A DNA stretch of 64,000 bases from Calditrichia bacterium. GTDB lineage: Bacteria > Calditrichota > Calditrichia > RBG-13-44-9 > J075. The stretch covers positions 1-64,000 of the forward strand of contig JANQRS010000032.1 in assembly GCA_028284445.1 (NCBI GenBank). Reading direction: 5' to 3'. Positions 44,257 to 52,896 of the stretch are shown piece after piece. The stretch's first letter is position 1. Each line of letters opens with the position of its first letter. The position numbers were made by a program, and so were the translations under genes. The notes under the pieces were generated by a model that was not told the origin of the DNA, made no database searches, and saw nothing but the letters and a program-made list of their open reading frames with translations.

Positions 44257-46964
44257 CAACTTTCAGCATCAATAGCTTCTCTACGTTCCTTTAACTCACG
44301 AACAAATTCGACAGCACGTTCATAATCTGCATTTTTCTCGATATATCCTGCTTCAACCCATTTTTTCATATTAGACATGTAATCTGCAAGGAGATCGCTC
44401 GTAAACCGATAGTTTTCTGCCTTGAAAAAATTATGATCCCAATTGTCAGTTCCGGCTAACCACTCTGGAAGAATTTTGCCTCCATTGCTATTTGAAAGAA
44501 CTTGTACATAAGCGGTAAGCTCCCTATCGGGAGTATGGGCCGGTTTATACTTTCTTCTTCCGTAGATTCTCAACATAACGGACATTAATGCAATTGGTAT
44601 CAATCCAAGAGCTTGGGGGCAAGCCATTTGATACGCCGCGACGACGCTCCCTATTTCCAAATTCTTATCATGAACAGTTCTAGAAAACACAGAAATTGCG
44701 ACCCAGAACAACCAATCAAGTGAGGATGCACTTTGGGGACACGGTGCAGACAAACATTCTCGCCATTCATCAACATCTTGAATTGTCGCGCAAAAATTCA
44801 TCCACCAGGCATCTCGATATTTTCCAGTAGAGTTAATTTGATCAGACCAGACAATTGTGCCATCGACAATAGGCCTTCTAATAAAGTCACTATAACTCCG
44901 TCTTCCCTGAAGACTACGTAGGTCAATATCTGGGATCCCCAGTTCCGGTCTGGATCTATTTTTAGAATGGGGAACTGCCCAAATTACCGAGTCAGATAGT
45001 ACCGATTCAGGAATTTGTCGCAGCAAAAAATTTCGGCGAATCTCTGTAGGGAGTCGATCATACTGATCATCAAGAATACCATATGCCAAGTCCCACTTTC
45101 CTGCCGTGATGCATTGTTCAATAAAATCTTCAACGTCGGCAATTGGCGCCAATCCTGCCCAAAGGAAAGTTACAGTATTCCATCTATCATCGCCGCGATG
45201 CTCAAAGAGGCTAAAGCGATCTATCCTGGCACCGGAGGCATCACGCTGATCTCCCTGCAAAACTGCCTCTGCGACCAGATATTCCGCTATACTCTTATGC
45301 GCAAAACTGTAGATTCCTGGCCCTACAATCAATCCGGATCGTTCGCGAAGCAAAGATAAAACATCGATAGGCAACAAAGTGATGTTCTGTTCTTCAAGGA
45401 ATTCTTGCAACCATTCCACTGCAGTAGTCTCATCCATTTGGTCTTGCTCATTAAAGAACAACTTAAGGGCAAACCCTCGCAAGATTTGCCACTTTTCTTC
45501 CTTCTTTAACTGAAGACTTGTTGCGGTCACCTTGCGGCGGTCATCCCATATGCCTAACATACCTTCTACATAGCGCCGATAGAGTTGGGATCTACCAGTT
45601 GGGAGTCTGCCATCCAATAGATGCACCATTAGTAGAGTTGAAAGGAGCAGTGGATTTCCGGTGAGCGGCTTAATTGTAGCATCATTACGCCAGCTTGCAG
45701 TTAGGTCGTGGGCATTAATATCGCGGCTTTCATCTGTAAGCATTGGCGTGAACTGATACCATCTCCGAATGTAATCGACAATTCGCTCCTCGTCGAAGGG
45801 TTCAATCATCCACTCTTGCCATCCGGTGGCAGCCAATTGATTCAAGTGTTCCGTCGTCAAAGGCCGGGAGGTCAACACAATAGGACAACCGCGGGCGGCT
45901 GACTTCAACTCCGTAATCCAATCATATACCTCGTCTCGACTTTCAGGACGAATTTCATCAAAACCATCCAGAATAAAAACCACTTGCTTATTGTCCAGCC
46001 ATCGACCTATGCGATCTGCTGTAAGATCTTCCGCCAGGTGCTTGCCTGCTGTCTCTCGAATAATCTCATGTAGCGAAAGCAGGGGATTGTTTGCAAAACG
46101 GCGCAATTCAATCCGAATACCAATACCTACCCACCGATTAGTCAAGGTTTCACGGAGTAACCATTTTGTCCATGTCGATTTCCCGGCACCGGCAAGACCA
46201 ACAAGAACTTCCTGGTGGTTAGGCTGCGTGAACAGTTTAAAACTCTCGTCAGGTTTTCCTGCTACTCGTACCAGCTTCTCCTCATCTTGGGCAATCTCTT
46301 TTATCTCTGGATGCACAAAAAAATCCTCGAACTCGCCTGCAATAGGTTGATCTGCTCGAAGGCCGGTCAAGTCCAGCTCAAGTCTGATTTTTTGTGCAAG
46401 TGAGCGACGCACGACCAAAAGCGTCTCGTCAGCTTGCCTCGATGGGGCAATTGACAATTCATCGACCACGCTAAATAGCTTTCGGACTTGAGCGGTTATT
46501 TCATCGAGCCTCCGATAATTTTCAGACCAGGCTTCATTCTCCCAATCCTTGACGGCAGCAGGAATTTTGCAAAGCAGTGTGGCTATGCGGGGGCAAAGCA
46601 ATGTGTATATATCCTTCAGGCCGTCTTCTATAATGACCTGTGGTAAATCACGGTCTGCATACAATTCCTCAAATATCTTTTGCCCCTCCAACGAGCCCTT
46701 GAAGAGTTGTTCCGGGTTTTCTGTAAGTGGGTTAAGTTCATCGACACAGGTCTGGATCAGTCGACGCTGCTTGTCTTCCGGGATCTTCTCCTGAGCAAGA
46801 AACGGTAATAAAGGCTCAACCACTTCTGCTATAGCATCCTCAATCCGCCTATCGATTCTTCGACGCTCAAAGAATTGAAGGACCTTGTAATTGACACCCT
46901 CTTGCAAGACGCCCATCACAAGGGTGGTGATTAAATTGAAAGCAAATTGTCCTATTCCAACCAC
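44256..46964 (-). CDS. NACHT-domain STAND ATPase (candidate anti-phage sensor)
   Basis: 902 residues. N-terminal helical region (1-210) with a hydrophobic start (FAFNLITTLVMGVL) that could be a membrane or oligomerisation helix. NACHT module from about 250: Walker A GLAGAGKST (256-264), Walker B VVFILDGFDEI (328-338) and VLTSRPL (sensor 1), then the helical lid (PLTGNPLLLSTLLMVHLL) and SFAHKSIAEYLVAEA. The last 350 residues are a divergent sensor region without obvious repeats. Bacterial NACHT proteins are immune receptors like NLRs and Avs. It lies between two decayed copies of the repressor tail, so it looks like an inserted cassette. The effector, if any, is not a known nuclease. Confidence 0.88.
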   Translation of the reverse strand: MVGIGQFAFNLITTLVMGVLQEGVNYKVLQFFERRRIDRRIEDAIAEVVEPLLPFLAQEKIPEDKQRRLIQTCVDELNPLTENPEQLFKGSLEGQKIFEELYADRDLPQVIIEDGLKDIYTLLCPRIATLLCKIPAAVKDWENEAWSENYRRLDEITAQVRKLFSVVDELSIAPSRQADETLLVVRRSLAQKIRLELDLTGLRADQPIAGEFEDFFVHPEIKEIAQDEEKLVRVAGKPDESFKLFTQPNHQEVLVGLAGAGKSTWTKWLLRETLTNRWVGIGIRIELRRFANNPLLSLHEIIRETAGKHLAEDLTADRIGRWLDNKQVVFILDGFDEIRPESRDEVYDWITELKSAARGCPIVLTSRPLTTEHLNQLAATGWQEWMIEPFDEERIVDYIRRWYQFTPMLTDESRDINAHDLTASWRNDATIKPLTGNPLLLSTLLMVHLLDGRLPTGRSQLYRRYVEGMLGIWDDRRKVTATSLQLKKEEKWQILRGFALKLFFNEQDQMDETTAVEWLQEFLEEQNITLLPIDVLSLLRERSGLIVGPGIYSFAHKSIAEYLVAEAVLQGDQRDASGARIDRFSLFEHRGDDRWNTVTFLWAGLAPIADVEDFIEQCITAGKWDLAYGILDDQYDRLPTEIRRNFLLRQIPESVLSDSVIWAVPHSKNRSRPELGIPDIDLRSLQGRRSYSDFIRRPIVDGTIVWSDQINSTGKYRDAWWMNFCATIQDVDEWRECLSAPCPQSASSLDWLFWVAISVFSRTVHDKNLEIGSVVAAYQMACPQALGLIPIALMSVMLRIYGRRKYKPAHTPDRELTAYVQVLSNSNGGKILPEWLAGTDNWDHNFFKAENYRFTSDLLADYMSNMKKWVEAGYIEKNADYERAVEFVRELKERREAIDAES

Positions 46965-47091
46965 AGCAACCCCTTACTTCGGAATGATTGTGTTGATCTT
47001 AGTTGTTCGCTTTGCGCTAAGAACGCTACTTTATATCAGGAATGTAATTTTTTTGTAGAGATAACTCCGAGACTCAACCAACTAGGAATCG

Positions 47092-47182
47092 TTGGCTTTC
47101 CTCTTCCCCAACTTCTTATTCCTCGCCTCCACCACAGACATCAGCCAGTCCTTACCCTCTTCAGTCTCATTGGCAAACATCC
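47092..47182 (-). repeat. Decayed copy of the repressor gene 3' end (copy 2)
   Basis: The minus strand reads MFANETEEGKDWLMSVV, then EARNKKLGKR and a stop, nearly identical to the repressor C-terminus. Upstream of MFANE it breaks off at about 47182. It lies in the gap between the NACHT gene start and the PLD-like gene stop. Confidence 0.88.
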
Positions 47183-47243
47183 GCAGGCATTGTTATGACC
47201 AAATATTCAAAGAAGCGATTCTCGGTCAAAAAATGCGATGTAA

Positions 47244-48005
47244 CTACATCGATTGTTTAGCTCGGTGTTGTTTTGAAAGTTTATCAATCTCAACAACTTT
47301 GGCCTTTTGCCAATACTCCTCGAACTGCTCCACCATGAAATCAAAGAAATCATTCAATTTGGGATCTTTTTCTTTCGAGAAAACTACAGTAGGAACTTTT
47401 CTTGCACTTGGAGTGACAACCCATCTTAAACGAATATATCCTTTGTCAAGAGTGCGATTCACAATCATTAGTCGATGCGGGGGTTGTCCTGTAATATATC
47501 GAACCTCCAACTTATAATTCCGATCCTCTTCATGTAGTTGAATTACTTTATTCAAAGTATCATTTATATAGAAAACAATGTCCTCAGCACTTGTATGTTT
47601 ATCCCCTAGCTTTGCAAGAATGCCCGGGGTTATACTCTCCGGATCTACTAACAACAATCTAATATGTCCACCATTTTTCAGACAATTGGCAATTTCACCT
47701 TCAAAAATTTTCAAGGTCTTGTTCATGGATACAGCCATCCAATCAATGCTAGCAGCTTCCGCAAGCCTGCTTCTATCCACTACAATCTCATTGCTCCATT
47801 CAAATTTCAAATACCGTTCTGATTTGCTTAATTTTTGACTTTTATCAGTATTGTCGCTTTTCGGCCCAATTTTCGGGGGCCAAAATGAAATCTCGCGTCC
47901 TTGAACAAAAGCTATTGCGAAAATTAGAACGAAGACCCCAATGGCAAACATGAAAGTAGTTGTTGCGATGATGTTGCCAGATAACCACTGAAAAAATGCA
48001 TCCAC
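47244..48005 (-). CDS. Membrane-anchored protein with a PLD-like domain
   Basis: 253 residues. One N-terminal membrane helix (TTFMFAIGVFVLIFAIAFV) is followed by a basic linker and an alpha/beta domain from about 75: IDWMAVSMNKTLKIFEG, GGHIRLLLVDPES and PPHRLMIVNRTL. The GG-x-IRLLLVDP strand is typical of phospholipase-D-fold sensor domains, but the catalytic HKD motif is missing, so it is likely non-enzymatic. It lies between copies 1 and 2 of the repressor-tail repeat, so it is another cassette in the prophage cargo zone. Confidence 0.65.
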   Translation of the reverse strand: MDAFFQWLSGNIIATTTFMFAIGVFVLIFAIAFVQGREISFWPPKIGPKSDNTDKSQKLSKSERYLKFEWSNEIVVDRSRLAEAASIDWMAVSMNKTLKIFEGEIANCLKNGGHIRLLLVDPESITPGILAKLGDKHTSAEDIVFYINDTLNKVIQLHEEDRNYKLEVRYITGQPPHRLMIVNRTLDKGYIRLRWVVTPSARKVPTVVFSKEKDPKLNDFFDFMVEQFEEYWQKAKVVEIDKLSKQHRAKQSM

Positions 48006-48109
48006 GACTCATGTCCTCCGATGCAGAAAGATTATTTTACCTTATTTGTACTTTGGAATTGGTTAGCAGTATTGATTATAGAGAGGTTTTACACGAAATC
48101 TTCCCAATC

Positions 48110-48679
48110 TCACGAACCATCCTTCTTCCCCAACCTCTTATTCCTCGCCTCTACTACCGACATAAGCCAGTCTTTCCCCTCGTCCGTCTCATTGGCAAAC
48201 ATCTTCATCAACTGAATACCTGCCTCGATCTCTTCCTTGTCTGAACCACGCAAGAATTCCAGGCCCTGCAAAAATGTGTCCATATCGACACCGAGCAGGG
48301 AAGCGAGCTTATTGAGTTCGGATTCGGCGATGTGCTGGGTTAGTTCGGCATAAAGCAGCCCATGCGTTTCACGCCCGCCGGCCAAAACATTGTCAGGAGT
48401 CAGGTGGGATTCATTTTGGGGCACTTCTAAAACTTCAAAATACATGCCTTCCTCGTCACGCTTAACCGAAGCGATTTTGAGATCGTATTTTGCCAAGCGC
48501 TCATTAATCTCATTCACAACGGGCCAAAGAGTTGAGTCATGTGGGGATCTGGTTGTCCCTTTAACAATCCCCAACACCGTTGGGTAGCGAATCCCCGTAC
48601 TTAAGGCCACCTGATTTACGGAAACCATATGTTCTTTGAGGAATGTTTGAAATTTATTTCCCGGCCGGATCTTTTTCAT
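48110..48679 (-). CDS. Prophage CI-like repressor
   Basis: 189 residues. The N-terminal HTH (VNQVALSTGIRYPTVLGIV) follows MKKIRPGNKFQTFLK and ends in TRSPHDSTL. It is homologous to the first HTH of the regulator at 22.8 kb. The C-terminal half is helical and acidic (LNKLASLLGVDMDTFLQG, EEIEAGIQLMKMFANE) and lacks an S24 peptidase. It is divergent from the early operon beginning at 48815, with only 135 bp between, the classic immunity-region position. Its 3' end has been copied twice to the left. Likely autoregulated (see promoter at 48686-48714). Confidence 0.8.
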   Translation of the reverse strand: MKKIRPGNKFQTFLKEHMVSVNQVALSTGIRYPTVLGIVKGTTRSPHDSTLWPVVNEINERLAKYDLKIASVKRDEEGMYFEVLEVPQNESHLTPDNVLAGGRETHGLLYAELTQHIAESELNKLASLLGVDMDTFLQGLEFLRGSDKEEIEAGIQLMKMFANETDEGKDWLMSVVEARNKRLGKKDGS

Positions 48680-48685
48680 AAACGC

Positions 48686-48714
48686 ATAATAGTCAACAAT
48701 TTATAGAACTTCAA
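48686..48714 (-). promoter_or_regulatory. Leaderless promoter of the CI-like repressor with operator-like repeats
   Basis: On the minus strand a -35 TTGAAG (48714-48709) and -10 TATTAT (48691-48686) are 17 bp apart. The ATG at 48679 lies 6 nt after the -10 box, at the expected start of transcription, with no ribosome-binding site, as for lambda cI from PRM. TCAACAAT occurs twice (48693-48700 and 48711-48718, plus-strand reading), 18 bp apart, and is an operator candidate. Confidence 0.6.
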
Positions 48715-48814
48715 CAATCAATTGATATCAAAAAATTATATTTTCATTATAATTTCACTTTATTTTGGCGAATTTTATACGCATTATTGAAGTGAAAGCG
48801 AACAGGAGATTCGA

Positions 48815-49012
48815 ATGAAACAATTCATAGTCAAGATTGACAACGCTGCAATTGAAGCATGGCGTCAATTGGCTTCTGATGCGGGTATCAGCACTCCAAA
48901 ACTGGTAGAAGTAGCGCCAGCGATACTCCGCAAGCACTATGAAGACCAAATAAAGCTGCGACAATCAATTGTTGGTCAAGACGGCAGTACAGATTATCAA
49001 AACGTCGGGTAA
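48815..49012 (+). CDS. Small DNA-binding-like early protein
   Basis: 65 residues, first gene of the early operon, with ribosome-binding site AGGAG. IVKIDNAAIEAWRQLASDAG followed by TPKLVEVA resembles a ribbon-helix-helix. A TATAAT box lies at 48748-48753. A Cro-like role is possible by position. Confidence 0.5.
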   Translation: MKQFIVKIDNAAIEAWRQLASDAGISTPKLVEVAPAILRKHYEDQIKLRQSIVGQDGSTDYQNVG

Positions 49013-49018
49013 TAAACA

Positions 49019-49339
49019 ATGACTCGAAAGCACACAGCAAAACGCCATCTAAGGATTGATGATATCAGGAAGCAGCCACCACGCTACCTGAACGTACAGG
49101 GAGTTGTTCACCATTCCGGTATCGGCGAACACAAAGTCCGGCTGCTGCTTGAGCTTGGCATCATGAAAAGTGCAAGACTGAGCCCGAAAAACGTCATGAT
49201 TCCCATTACGGAGCTTGACAGGCTTTTTGAACTATTGACAGAAACCGGATCAACACTGGATGCAATAATCGAGAAAACAAAGCAGGAAATGGCAGACAAC
49301 ATACTACGACTCGAAAAGGTGCAGCCAAAACATAGTTGA
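49019..49339 (+). CDS. Small helix-turn-helix early protein
   Basis: 106 residues, 6 bp after the previous gene. RYLNVQGVVHHSGIGEHKV and RLLLELGIM resemble a MerR/excisionase-type winged helix, and the C-terminal 45 residues are a charged helix. Probably an early regulator of the prophage. Exact family not recognised. Confidence 0.5.
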   Translation: MTRKHTAKRHLRIDDIRKQPPRYLNVQGVVHHSGIGEHKVRLLLELGIMKSARLSPKNVMIPITELDRLFELLTETGSTLDAIIEKTKQEMADNILRLEKVQPKHS

Positions 49340-49451
49340 TCTTTTACATAGATAGGGTATTGGGGAACGATGTTCTCAATTGTTTGTGATTAACCAATCG
49401 AACTGATTTCCAAATAGACAAATCTCTACACCTCCCCAATACCTCAACCTC

Positions 49452-49473
49452 CGGCCGGGCAGCGATGCCCGGC
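49452..49473. other. GC-rich perfect hairpin
   Basis: GGCCGGGCA-GCGA-TGCCCGGCC forms a 9-bp stem with a tetraloop. It has no T-run, so it is more likely an mRNA processing or attenuation structure upstream of the gene at 49500 than a terminator. Confidence 0.6.
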
Positions 49474-49499
49474 CACTTAATCAAGGGAGATGTATTCAA

Positions 49500-49748
49500 A
49501 TGGAATTGATAATGGAGTTTGGGTATCGATGCGAGATAGAAAGGGAATTATTGTTAACCCCGCCAGAAGAGGAAGTCATGAAAGAACATTGCAAAAATGT
49601 ATGGCTCAGGAAGTTTTGTCAGGATGCAGAGCGAATCAGACGCGCAAAGGTTCTTGAATTGATACAACAAAACAAAATGCCGCTATGTGTGGCAAGCAGG
49701 GAAGAGGAAAACCGGATCTTGAGGCAGGTGCTGCTCAGCAGGAACTAA
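49500..49748 (+). CDS. Small early protein, unknown
   Basis: 82 residues, preceded by GGGAG. Mostly charged and helical (EEEVMKEHCKNVWLRKFCQ, REEENRILRQVLL). No family recognised. A Met at 49512 is an alternative start. Confidence 0.5.
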   Translation: MELIMEFGYRCEIERELLLTPPEEEVMKEHCKNVWLRKFCQDAERIRRAKVLELIQQNKMPLCVASREEENRILRQVLLSRN

Positions 49749-49755
49749 AAAAGAA

Positions 49756-49783
49756 GGCTGATCAGGTGGCCCCCTGATCAGCC
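49756..49783. terminator. Perfect 10-bp hairpin after the 82-residue gene
   Basis: GGCTGATCAG pairs with CTGATCAGCC around an 8-nt loop. The A-run on its left makes it a good terminator for minus-strand transcripts. In the plus direction the T-run is weak, so early transcription may read through. Confidence 0.5.
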
Positions 49784-49887
49784 CAAAATGTGTTTTCCAC
49801 AAACACTCATCAACAGTGCGGCAGCACCGCTGACAAAGCCAATGAAATGAATGATCAAATCATCAACAAAAAAAAGGTAGGGAAGTT

Positions 49888-50937
49888 ATGCGCAAGAATG
49901 CAAGTAAAACATCATCACCCGCCGGAAGTCAGTCTATGAAACTGACAAAGACATCACCGCAAAAAGAAATAGCTCATCAGGGATTTATCACTGATGTGGC
50001 CGCCGTCTGGAATGATTTGCAGGCTATCAGGTCTCAATTCGGGAAGGATCTGAGTGACATTGAATTCAAGTTTTTTGTCGGCCTTGGCATGATGCTAGGC
50101 GCCAATCCATTCCTCGGTGAAATATGGTCAATCAAGTATGGGAAATCACCGGCATCCATCTTTTGTGGCCGCAATCTTTACCGCCGCAAAGCAAACGAAC
50201 ACCCGGACTTTCAACGCAATATGACACAGCCAGTATATGCAAATGATGTGTATGAACTCGAAAACGGAGTACTGAAGCATCAGAGCAATTTGAAAGACCG
50301 TGGAAAACTCATCGGTGCATATTCGATGACCTGGAAGAAATCAACCGGGGAATGGGCTGCACCTCATTTCGTGGACTTCTGGGAATACTACAAAGGGCAC
50401 AGGAAACCGGATGGGAAAATCAAGAAGACTCGTGATAACAATGGCAATTGGGTAGACATGAAGCCCACGACATGGGACACCATGCCTGTGACTATGATCC
50501 AGAAGGTAGCGCAGTCTCAGGACTTCAGAGACAAATTTCCGGAGCTATTTCAAGGCACCTACGATGAAAGTGAACAGTGGCTGCGTGAGGAACCGCTCGA
50601 CGTCACCAACGAAGCGGAAGTCATCGAAGATGTCGCACCGGCCACACAGAATCAAGACCTGCAATTGCAACTGAATCAGCATTGGGTTGACACGAACGGC
50701 GATGAAGCTGTGCCGGATAACTTCACCCGCATCGCATATGACACACGGCATTACTACTGGCATTCGGAAGCTGGCAAATGGATCAGCGATTCTGAATACG
50801 AAAACCTGCTCGAAGCACGCCATGATGAACGCCACGCGAATGCTGGTGAAGCTGTAGAGCAGCCCGCCAAACCTAAACAATCAAAACGACAAACGAAGAC
50901 CACGCCAGTTTTCTTCTCGCGGAAAAAGGTCAATTAA
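49888..50937 (+). CDS. recT: RecT-family single-strand annealing recombinase
   Basis: 349 residues. The conserved core (about 50-225) has FFVGLGMMLGANPFLGEIW, IKYGKSPASIFCGRNLYRR and PVTMIQKVAQSQDFRDKFP, hallmarks of the RecT/Bet family. The N-terminal 35 residues and the C-terminal 110 (acidic, then basic KQSKRQTKT) are variable tails. RecT anneals complementary strands during phage recombination, usually with a partner exonuclease. The next gene, 12 bp on, is an SMC-like ATPase instead of a YqaJ/RecE nuclease. Confidence 0.88.
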   Translation: MRKNASKTSSPAGSQSMKLTKTSPQKEIAHQGFITDVAAVWNDLQAIRSQFGKDLSDIEFKFFVGLGMMLGANPFLGEIWSIKYGKSPASIFCGRNLYRRKANEHPDFQRNMTQPVYANDVYELENGVLKHQSNLKDRGKLIGAYSMTWKKSTGEWAAPHFVDFWEYYKGHRKPDGKIKKTRDNNGNWVDMKPTTWDTMPVTMIQKVAQSQDFRDKFPELFQGTYDESEQWLREEPLDVTNEAEVIEDVAPATQNQDLQLQLNQHWVDTNGDEAVPDNFTRIAYDTRHYYWHSEAGKWISDSEYENLLEARHDERHANAGEAVEQPAKPKQSKRQTKTTPVFFSRKKVN

Positions 50938-50948
50938 TCATTCAGGGG

Positions 50949-52820
50949 ATGAATGAAATGAAAATACTGAATATCGAAATCGAAAACTTTCAAGGGCATG
51001 AGGCCCTTTCTGTGGACTTTTCCACAATCACGACATTGACCGGCGCAAACGGTACTGGGAAATCAAGTATTGCTCACGCTATCATCTGGGCTATCACTGG
51101 CAAGCACGCCCGGCCGGTCATTCATGATGATGCCTCAGCCTGTGAAGTCAACCTGACTTTCGAAGGTGGTGTCACCATTCGCAGGCGGCAGACCGCAGGG
51201 GGTAATAAAACGCTGCGTGTCTTCGCAGGTGAGGATGAATGGACAGGCATGAATGCGACAGAGATCCAGGGAGAACTTTATAAGCAACTCGAAACTGATG
51301 AATCCCGGGTGCTCGCCTGTCTTGAAAACGGCCGCTTTGCCGCTGCCGGCCCTGAAGAGAAAAAGGGGATTGTATTTGATGCGCTCGGAATCGGCATCAC
51401 TGCTGACAACCTCACAGCCTACCTAAAGAAGCACTTCACTACTGTGAAATGGACGGGCCCACGGGCAACCAAAGTGCTATCTGATATCGTTGATTTCAGC
51501 GCCGTCGCTGTTAATGAAAAACTGTTCAAATCATTCCGGCAGCAGTGCAAGCGAGATATCGCGGATACTGAAGCAAAGCTGATTCAGTATGCGGAAGTCA
51601 ATGAACCAGATTCAGACGATCCTGAGCAGGTACAGCAGCTTATCAAGCAGCTAGAGAAGCAACACAGAGACACGCTGAAACTGGTCGGCAAGGTTGAAGG
51701 CCTTCCGGGCTTGCGTGAGCAGCTGCGCGAAGTGTCTGAAGGGATCGCACAAGCAGTGGAGTACAGCGCCCGCGACTTCACGAAGTATGATGCGACATTC
51801 AAGGAAGCGGAAAAACACCTTGAAGATGCTGCAGCAGAACTGGCACTGAAACGTGCGGAAGTTGAAGCGAAGGAGCTAACCAACGGTCAATTATCTGACC
51901 TCATCCAGAAAATGAAAGAAACGCTCGGCAATACCTGTGTGCTGTCAGAAGCGGTTACATGCCCTATGGCTAGCGATGCCGCAAGCAAGCTGATCAAAGA
52001 AAGCGAAGCTGATCTCAAAAAAGCACTGCAGGAATTGAAGGCTTTGAAAAAGAAAGTCTCCACGCTGGAATCACGCCATGAAGCAAAGCAAGGTGTCTAT
52101 GATCTCGCAAAGAAAGCAGTGGAAAGCTACAAAGCCTCCACCACTGCCCCGGACGTGATGGATTTTGAGCGAAACAAACGTGATACACTTGCTGCTTCCA
52201 TCGCTGATTTAGAAGCGCATGGCGATGTCCAAGCGACGGCTGATGAGCTTGATCAGCAGATCAAACGTGCTCGTATCGAACTTGCAAACATCACGGATTG
52301 GACAGCAAAGAAGGAATTACAGATCAAGTTAAAAGCGCTCCTGATTGACCTCGACATCTTCGATGCAATTGCAAAGTCATACGGGCCACGCGGCCTGATG
52401 GCTGAACTGCTATCAACCGGCATGAGCAAACTAGATGAAATCGCAGCAAAGTATGTTGATCAGTTGCCCTGGGGTCCGATCAAGTTTGCAATCGTAAAGG
52501 AAGGCAATGCAGAGGAATTGCGCTATTGCATAGGCGGCCGGCCGCTCTCTTCATTCTCGGGCGGTGAGCAATACGCCATCAATTCCGCTGTGCAATTGGC
52601 GCTTGCAGAGATCACAGGCTTTGGCCTGGTGATCATGGATGAAGTGAATATGGTCGGTGATCTCCTGGCTGACTTCAATACTGATGTTATCGGTTCAAAT
52701 ATGCACCTCTTCGACAATGTGCTGATATGTGAAACCAACCCGTTAGTGCCGGGTGCGGTGATGCACGAATCAGTCAAGCAATACTTCCTGAATGGCACTA
52801 TCGAATTGATTAACGGATAA
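50949..52820 (+). CDS. SMC/Rad50-like ATPase of the phage recombination module
   Basis: 623 residues. N-terminal Walker A GANGTGKSSIAHAII, then a long coiled-coil region (about 200-470) with a central CPMASDA segment. The C-terminal ABC signature is LSSFSGGEQYAINSAV and the Walker B is GLVIMDEVNM. This matches SbcC/gp46-type proteins that drive a partner nuclease in DNA end processing. No Mre11/gp47 nuclease gene is recognised in the window. It follows recT by 12 bp and is probably co-transcribed. Confidence 0.85.
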   Translation: MNEMKILNIEIENFQGHEALSVDFSTITTLTGANGTGKSSIAHAIIWAITGKHARPVIHDDASACEVNLTFEGGVTIRRRQTAGGNKTLRVFAGEDEWTGMNATEIQGELYKQLETDESRVLACLENGRFAAAGPEEKKGIVFDALGIGITADNLTAYLKKHFTTVKWTGPRATKVLSDIVDFSAVAVNEKLFKSFRQQCKRDIADTEAKLIQYAEVNEPDSDDPEQVQQLIKQLEKQHRDTLKLVGKVEGLPGLREQLREVSEGIAQAVEYSARDFTKYDATFKEAEKHLEDAAAELALKRAEVEAKELTNGQLSDLIQKMKETLGNTCVLSEAVTCPMASDAASKLIKESEADLKKALQELKALKKKVSTLESRHEAKQGVYDLAKKAVESYKASTTAPDVMDFERNKRDTLAASIADLEAHGDVQATADELDQQIKRARIELANITDWTAKKELQIKLKALLIDLDIFDAIAKSYGPRGLMAELLSTGMSKLDEIAAKYVDQLPWGPIKFAIVKEGNAEELRYCIGGRPLSSFSGGEQYAINSAVQLALAEITGFGLVIMDEVNMVGDLLADFNTDVIGSNMHLFDNVLICETNPLVPGAVMHESVKQYFLNGTIELING

Positions 52821-52896
52821 ACCTATCCTGAACAATCCCCGGCTGAAATCATAAGGCGGCCGGGGATTTCAGGTATAGCAAAGGGAGATAGAAGCA

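Noticed and set aside
47244..48005. PLD-like protein as an active phospholipase/nuclease
   Set aside because: No HxKxxxxD motif is visible, so an active-enzyme call is not supported.
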